Assembly (NCBI GenBank): GCA_948465625.1
Contig: CAOJXM010000021.1
Coordinates: forward strand, 1 to 9,989
Reading direction: 5' to 3'
Source of the DNA: an uncultured Clostridium sp.
Lineage (GTDB): Bacteria; Bacillota; Clostridia; TANB77; CAG-508
Length of the DNA stretch: 9,989 nt
Shown: in pieces, positions 6,473-9,989 of the stretch
Numbering within the stretch: the first letter of the stretch is position 1
Layout: each line of letters starts with the position of its first letter
Made by a program: the position numbers and the translations under genes
Notes under the pieces: generated by a model
What the model was told of the DNA's origin: nothing
The model's database searches: none
What the model saw: the letters and a program-made list of their open reading frames with translations, nothing else

Positions 6473-6494
6473 TATACAAGAAAAAACTTGTATA
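6473..6494. promoter_or_regulatory. Palindromic operator-like element in the feoA/DUF2207 divergent region
   Basis: TATACAAG (6473-6480), six A residues, then CTTGTATA (6487-6494): a perfect 8+8 inverted repeat. The right arm contains TTGTAT (6488-6493), which fits as the -35 of the DUF2207 promoter; by symmetry the left arm puts TTGTAT on the minus strand towards feoA. A dimeric repressor bound here could control both directions. It does not match the classical Fur or DtxR consensus as I know them, so I do not name the regulator. Confidence 0.55.
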
Positions 6495-6516
6495 TTTTTC
6501 AAAATTGATATAAAAT
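6488..6516 (+). promoter_or_regulatory. Predicted promoter of the DUF2207 gene
   Basis: TTGTAT (6488-6493) and TAAAAT (6511-6516) are 17 bases apart. An alternative -10, TATAAA at 6509-6514, would give 15-base spacing. The start near 6523 lies close to the ribosome site GGGGAG (6528-6533). The -35 overlaps the right arm of the palindrome at 6473-6494. Confidence 0.55.
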
Positions 6517-6540
6517 AAATGCGAAAAGGGGAGAAAATAA

Positions 6541-8422
6541 ATGAGAAATAGAAAAGTAATTTTTAGTATAATTGTATTAGCAATTGTAATTTTGCTAGGT
6601 ACCATTAAGCTAGAAGCAGCAGATTTGGAATTACAAGAATTGGAATATAGAAATTTGGGACATCTATATAGAAGATACCAATACTTTATTTAAAACATTT
6701 GAACTAGATAAAAGCAAATATCAAGAAATAACGGATGTAACAGTAAAAGAAATTACAAAAGGAAGAAATCAAGCTTTTAGAGAAATAGACAAAGAAATGT
6801 ATCATCTACCAAAAGGATACTATTATGGTTTAATCAACCAAAATCGTAAGTTTGAGATTGCATGGGGAGTACAAATAGAGGATGAAACTAGAAAATATGA
6901 GATTTGCTATAAAATAATCGATGCAGTTAAAAACTATAAAGATTGTTCCGAATTTTATTGGCAATTTATTAGTACAATATCCGAAATACCAGCAAGAAAA
7001 GTAAAAGGAACCATACACTTGCCAAGTGCAGTAGAGAATATAGAGGAGTTTCGAGTATGGGCACATGGACCATTAAATGGAAAGATAAGCAAAACAGCAA
7101 ATGATACAGCAGTATTTGAGGTAGAAAAGCTAAACGCTAGAACGATGCTAGAGGCAAGAGTGGTAACGCCAAAAGAGATTTTTTATAGCAATGACAATAC
7201 ACAAGAGGTAGAACAATTGCAAACCATTTTAAACCAAGAACAAAAATGGGCAGATGAGGCAAATGCGAAACGAGAGGTTATTGCCCAAAGAACAAAAATG
7301 ATAAAAATCATTTTAATTGTGGCAGTAATTGTGATGAATATAGTTGGTGTATTTGTAGCAATTTACTTAATAAAAAAGATAAAGAAATATCGTGAGGTGT
7401 TGGCTCAAAATCCAAAAATAAAACCAGACCAAGAGTTACCATATTTTAGAGACATACCAGATGAAATGGCAACACCAGCACAAGCAGCCTTTTTATACTA
7501 TTTTGATGGATATGATAAAATGCAGGTACAATTACCAAGAGTAGTGTCTGCTACGATGTTGGATTTATGTTTAAAACAATATATTGAATTTGAAATAGTA
7601 GCAGGAAAAAAAGACCAAATAAAAATAAGACTGAAGCCAGAAAAGGATGTAGAACAATTAGCAGAAGATGAAAAAGTTGTATATAACCTTTTAAACAGTG
7701 TGCCACAAGAGGACCATACATTTACGATGAAGGATTTTCAAAAATATTGTAATAGAAATGGAACTAAGATAACCTCAAAATTTGAAGCCATTCATAAGAA
7801 GGCAAAAGAGGAACAAGAGAAAAAGCAAAATTACCAAGAAGGCTTAATCAAACAATCAAAAGAATGGGGAGCCAAAGCAGGAGGATATTTTGCATGGTGC
7901 ATTGCAACTGTGATGTTTGCGATGTGGTTAGCCGTAATACCAAGCATTATACTTACCGTTTATGCAACTAAAATTAGTGCTAGATTTAGTCGTTTAACGC
8001 AAAAAGGAATGAACGAAAGAGAACAGTGGTTAGGACTTAGAAAATATATGCAAAACTTTTCTATGATGAAAGAAAAGACAGTTCCAGAATTAGTATTGTG
8101 GGAAAAATATCTAGTATATGCAACCACTTTTGGCATAGCAGAATTAGTACTAAAACAATTAAAAGTAGTTTATCCACAAATTACTGATGCTGATTTTATG
8201 AATTCACATGGATATGCATATTTATATTTGATGTATTCAAACAGTTTTAACCATTCTTTTATCAATACATTAAACAATTCGGTTACGACTACTTATAACA
8301 ATGTAACTTATGGTTCTAGTAATAATTACTCTTCTGGTTTTGGTGGAGGCGGAGGCTTCTCTTCTGGAGGAGGCTTTGGAGGAGGCGGTGGCCGGAATGG
8401 GTGGCAGATAACCCCCCATTAG
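6541..8422 (+). pseudogene. DUF2207 membrane protein, frameshifted near the N-terminus
   Basis: The ATG at 6541 follows GGGGAG by 7 bases and opens a signal peptide (MRNRKVIFSIIV, hydrophobic to about residue 20, then EAAD). The first frame continues LQELEY and stops at 6691-6693 after 50 codons. The family sequence resumes in the +1 frame at 6650 (EIWDIYIEDTNTLFKTFELD) and is open to the TAG at 8420-8422. Relatives have about 15 residues between these blocks, so a small out-of-frame deletion is likely. The rest is intact: an extracytoplasmic beta-rich domain, a membrane segment at about 7301-7375, a cytoplasmic domain, a second membrane region at about 7880-7970, the DUF2207 hallmark LWEKYLVYATTFGIAE, and a Gly/Ser-rich tail. 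The last residues, NGWQITPH, are atypical and end in repeat copy 2. The internal ATG at 6797 has no ribosome site and lacks the signal peptide. Function of the family is unknown. Confidence 0.82.
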
Positions 8423-8467
8423 GGACGGTTCTTTTTGGTCCAAGTTGGACCATTTGGGACGCTTCTT
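8420..8467. repeat. 48-base dispersed repeat, copy 2
   Basis: Matches 2417-2464 at 47 of 48 positions. GGGACGGTTCTT (8422-8433), palindrome TGGTCCAA-G-TTGGACCA (8436-8452), GGGACGCTTCTT (8456-8467). It contains the TAG stop of the DUF2207 gene (8420-8422), just as copy 1 contains that of alaS. The similarity extends a few bases upstream (CCAATAG against CCATTAG) and stops after CTTCTT on the other side. Confidence 0.9.
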
Positions 8468-8470
8468 CAT

Positions 8471-8510
8471 AAAAAATAGGGAGACATAAAATAAGGTTTC
8501 TCTATTTTTT
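8471..8510 (+). terminator. Intrinsic terminator after the DUF2207 gene
   Basis: AAAAAATAGGGAGA (8471-8484) pairs with TTTCTCTATTTTTT (8497-8510) over 14 positions including two G-U pairs, with a 12-base loop. The distal arm ends in six T residues. It lies just after repeat copy 2 and separates the DUF2207 transcript from sod. Confidence 0.75.
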
Positions 8511-8533
8511 AGGATAAAAATCATAAAAATGCA

Positions 8534-8539
8534 TATAAT
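8534..8539 (+). promoter_or_regulatory. Predicted -10 box of the superoxide dismutase gene
   Basis: A perfect TATAAT at 8534-8539 lies 14 bases before the GGAGG of the next gene. I see no convincing -35 at 16-18 bases upstream (the region reads AGGATAA), so the promoter is either activator-dependent or weak. Confidence 0.5.
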
Positions 8540-8564
8540 AAACAAAAGAAGCGGAGGAATTTTT

Positions 8565-9155
8565 ATGATTAAAATGATTGAATTACCTTATAACATGAAT
8601 TCATTAGAACCATATTATAGTAAAGAGACTTTAGAGGTTCACTATAATGTGCTGTACAAAGGCTATGTAGATAATACGAATAAAACAGGAGAAAAGCTAG
8701 CAAAGGCAAGATTGGAAAATGATTTCTCTAGTATTAAATGTTTAGAAAGAGATTTAGCCTTTTTTGGTTCTGGTGCGATTTTACATCAAATGTTTTTTGA
8801 AAATATGGGAGTGCCAATACCAAGTACGCCAAGCAATCAATTAATGGAACAAATCATAAAAGATTTTGGAAGTTTTGATCAGTTTCAAAATCAGTTCATA
8901 GAGGCAGCTAAAACAGTAGAAGCTTCGGGGTGGTGTTTGCTAGTATGGGTTCCTAAGTTTCACAAGCTAGAGATTTTACAAGCAGAAAAACATCAAGATT
9001 TAACATTATGGGGATGTACACCATTATTTGTGCTAGACATGTGGGAGCATTCGTATTTCTTGCAATATAAGGCAAATCGAGTAGAGTATATTAATGCCTT
9101 TAAGAATATTATCAATTGGAAAGTGATTAATAAAAGGTTTGAAGATATTACGTAA
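8565..9155 (+). CDS. sodA: Fe/Mn-family superoxide dismutase
   Basis: Converts superoxide to oxygen and hydrogen peroxide. The start at 8565 follows GGAGG (8553-8557) by 7 bases; the in-frame ATG at 8529 overlaps the -10 box and has no ribosome site. It has 196 residues, normal for the family. Expected metal ligands: H26 (LEVHYNVLYKGYV), H74 (GSGAILHQMFFENM), and D158 and H162 in DMWEHSYFLQY (158-168). It is a divergent member: the usual NHxxxW around the second ligand reads LHQMFF. Gly70 at the position of the iron-type Gln, and Gln144 in HQD resembling the NQD of manganese enzymes, suggest Mn or cambialistic use; this is inference. It lies close to the feo locus but on its own transcript. 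The last codons form part of a terminator. Confidence 0.9.
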   Translation: MIKMIELPYNMNSLEPYYSKETLEVHYNVLYKGYVDNTNKTGEKLAKARLENDFSSIKCLERDLAFFGSGAILHQMFFENMGVPIPSTPSNQLMEQIIKDFGSFDQFQNQFIEAAKTVEASGWCLLVWVPKFHKLEILQAEKHQDLTLWGCTPLFVLDMWEHSYFLQYKANRVEYINAFKNIINWKVINKRFEDIT

Positions 9156-9169
9156 ATATCTTCTTTTTT
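9141..9169 (+). terminator. Intrinsic terminator overlapping the sod stop codon
   Basis: GAAGATATT (9141-9149) and AATATCTTC (9155-9163) form a perfect 9-bp stem with the 5-base loop ACGTA, followed by six T residues (9164-9169). The sod stop TAA (9153-9155) lies in the loop and second arm, so the final codons of sod double as the terminator stem. Confidence 0.85.
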
Positions 9170-9195
9170 GCTATACAAAAGATTGGAAATATGAT
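9168..9195 (+). promoter_or_regulatory. Predicted promoter of the phosphatase-rsmA operon
   Basis: TTGCTA (9168-9173) and TATGAT (9190-9195) are 16 bases apart. The -35 begins within the T-run of the sod terminator, so the old transcript's end and the new promoter are packed together. Predicted start is near 9202, just before the ribosome site GGAG (9211-9214). Confidence 0.6.
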
Positions 9196-9222
9196 AAAAT
9201 GAGCAAAAAAGGAGTAGAAAAA

Positions 9223-9762
9223 ATGAAATTATTAATAACAAGACATGGACAAACGGATTGGAATGTAGCAGGAAAAGTGCAAGGGCAAACCGATATAGAA
9301 TTAAATCAAACAGGGGTAGAACAAGCAAAGGCAACAGGAGAAAAGCTAAAACTAGAAAAGATTGATTTAATTATATCGTCTCCTTTAAAAAGGGCTGCTA
9401 AAACAGCACAATTGATAGTAGGAGATAGAGAAATTCCGATTGTATATGATAATCGAATTAAAGAAAGATGTTTTGGAGAGTTTGAAGGAAAGACACGAGA
9501 AGAGTTTAATTTTGATGAGATTTGGAATTATAAATTAAATAAGCATTATGAAATGGCAGAAAGTGTGGGACAAACATTTGAAAGAGTGTATCAATTTTTA
9601 GATGAGGTAAAAGAAGAATACAAAGATAAAACCGTATTGATAGTTACGCATGGAGGGATTGCGGTACCAGTTAGAGTGTATTGTGAAGGTTTACCAGAAG
9701 GAATGGAAGTACTAAGAGGATTAGGACTTGAAAATTGTGAAGTGAAAGAGTATGAATTATAG
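9223..9762 (+). CDS. Histidine phosphatase family protein (phosphoglycerate mutase-like)
   Basis: The start at 9223 is chosen from GGAG (9211-9214), 8 bases upstream; in-frame ATGs at 9139 and 9199 overlap sod or the promoter. The 179-residue protein has the branch-1 histidine phosphatase signature RHGQTDWN (7-14), where H8 takes up phosphate. SSPLKRAAKTA (52-62) holds the phosphate-binding R57. E81 in ERCFGEFEG is the likely proton donor, and THGG (142-145) supplies the second catalytic H143. The size fits small-molecule phosphatases (broad-specificity, CobC-like or GpmB-like) rather than glycolytic phosphoglycerate mutase, which is about 230-250 residues. Substrate cannot be read from the sequence. 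rsmA follows 11 bases after the stop, so the two are co-transcribed; a functional link is not obvious. Confidence 0.92.
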   Translation: MKLLITRHGQTDWNVAGKVQGQTDIELNQTGVEQAKATGEKLKLEKIDLIISSPLKRAAKTAQLIVGDREIPIVYDNRIKERCFGEFEGKTREEFNFDEIWNYKLNKHYEMAESVGQTFERVYQFLDEVKEEYKDKTVLIVTHGGIAVPVRVYCEGLPEGMEVLRGLGLENCEVKEYEL

Positions 9763-9773
9763 AAGGAGTAAAA

Positions 9774-9989
9774 ATGGAAAGTTTATACAAAGAAACAACA
9801 TACCTTATGAAAAAGTATGGGATAACAGCCAACAAAAAATTAGGGCAGAACTTTTTGATTGATGAAGCAGTAGTGAATACGATTGTAGAAAAATCAGAGA
9901 TAACCAAAGAGGATTTGGTAATTGAGATAGGACCTGGTTTAGGAACTTTAACACAGCGACTTTTGCTACAAGCAGGGCAAGTGGTGTGC
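9774..9989 (+). CDS. rsmA: 16S rRNA dimethyladenosine transferase, N-terminal 72 residues (partial)
   Basis: RsmA (KsgA) dimethylates two adjacent adenosines in the loop of helix 45 of 16S rRNA, using S-adenosylmethionine, late in 30S assembly. AGGAG (9764-9768) lies 5 bases before the ATG. The visible part starts MESLYKETTYLMKKYGITAN, then KKLGQNFLID (21-30), the conserved N-terminal RsmA motif, and EIGPGLGTLT (51-60), the methyltransferase motif I that binds the cofactor. The frame is open to the window edge, so about three quarters of the protein lies outside. It is the second gene of an operon with the histidine phosphatase. Confidence 0.95.
   Translation, partial: MESLYKETTYLMKKYGITANKKLGQNFLIDEAVVNTIVEKSEITKEDLVIEIGPGLGTLTQRLLLQAGQVVC

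Noticed and set aside
1..9989. CRISPR array, prophage or plasmid origin.
   Set aside because: No regularly spaced repeats, phage genes or replication genes are seen; the only repeats are the two 48-base copies and short hairpins.

Overview
The window is AT-rich, has strong Shine-Dalgarno sites, and carries Firmicutes-type gene families (VanW lipoprotein, FeoA/FeoB with clostridial-style motifs, sortase, DUF2207). It looks like a chromosomal segment of a low-GC clostridium, possibly an uncultured gut Clostridia lineage. The lineage is inferred from gene content and composition only. I see no phage genes, CRISPR array or transposase gene.

Layout. Minus strand, 1-540: the N-terminal part of a VanW-domain lipoprotein, running off the left edge. 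Divergent from it: a short alanyl-tRNA synthetase (665-2419), a HIT-family hydrolase (2489-2833) and a membrane-anchored sortase with its own promoter (2904-3608). Then a tRNA-His/tRNA-Gln transcription unit with promoter, an unusual leader hairpin and a bidirectional terminator (3635-3921). On the minus strand, 6414-3975, lies feoA-feoB, encoding ferrous iron uptake. Diverging from it is a DUF2207 membrane protein gene (6541-8422). After a terminator come a Fe/Mn superoxide dismutase (8565-9155), a histidine phosphatase (9223-9762) and the start of rsmA (9774 to the right edge); the last two form an operon.

The most notable features are: (1) feoA, feoB and the DUF2207 gene each carry a frame-disrupting lesion, all within about 850 bases (5823-6650), around a shared divergent promoter region with a perfect 8+8 palindrome; the flanking genes are intact. 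(2) A 48-base repeat occurs twice (2417-2464 and 8420-8467) with one mismatch, at the centre of its palindrome; both copies supply the stop codon of the gene before them. (3) A 14-bp hairpin starts at the predicted transcription start and ends two bases before tRNA-His. (4) The alanyl-tRNA synthetase lacks the beta-barrel and the C-terminal domain but has an extra four-cysteine cluster.

Functionally this is mostly housekeeping: translation (AlaRS, two tRNAs, RsmA), envelope (VanW, sortase, DUF2207), and metal and oxygen handling (Feo, SOD). No gap between genes exceeds 300 bases. I did not find a convincing new multi-gene system.
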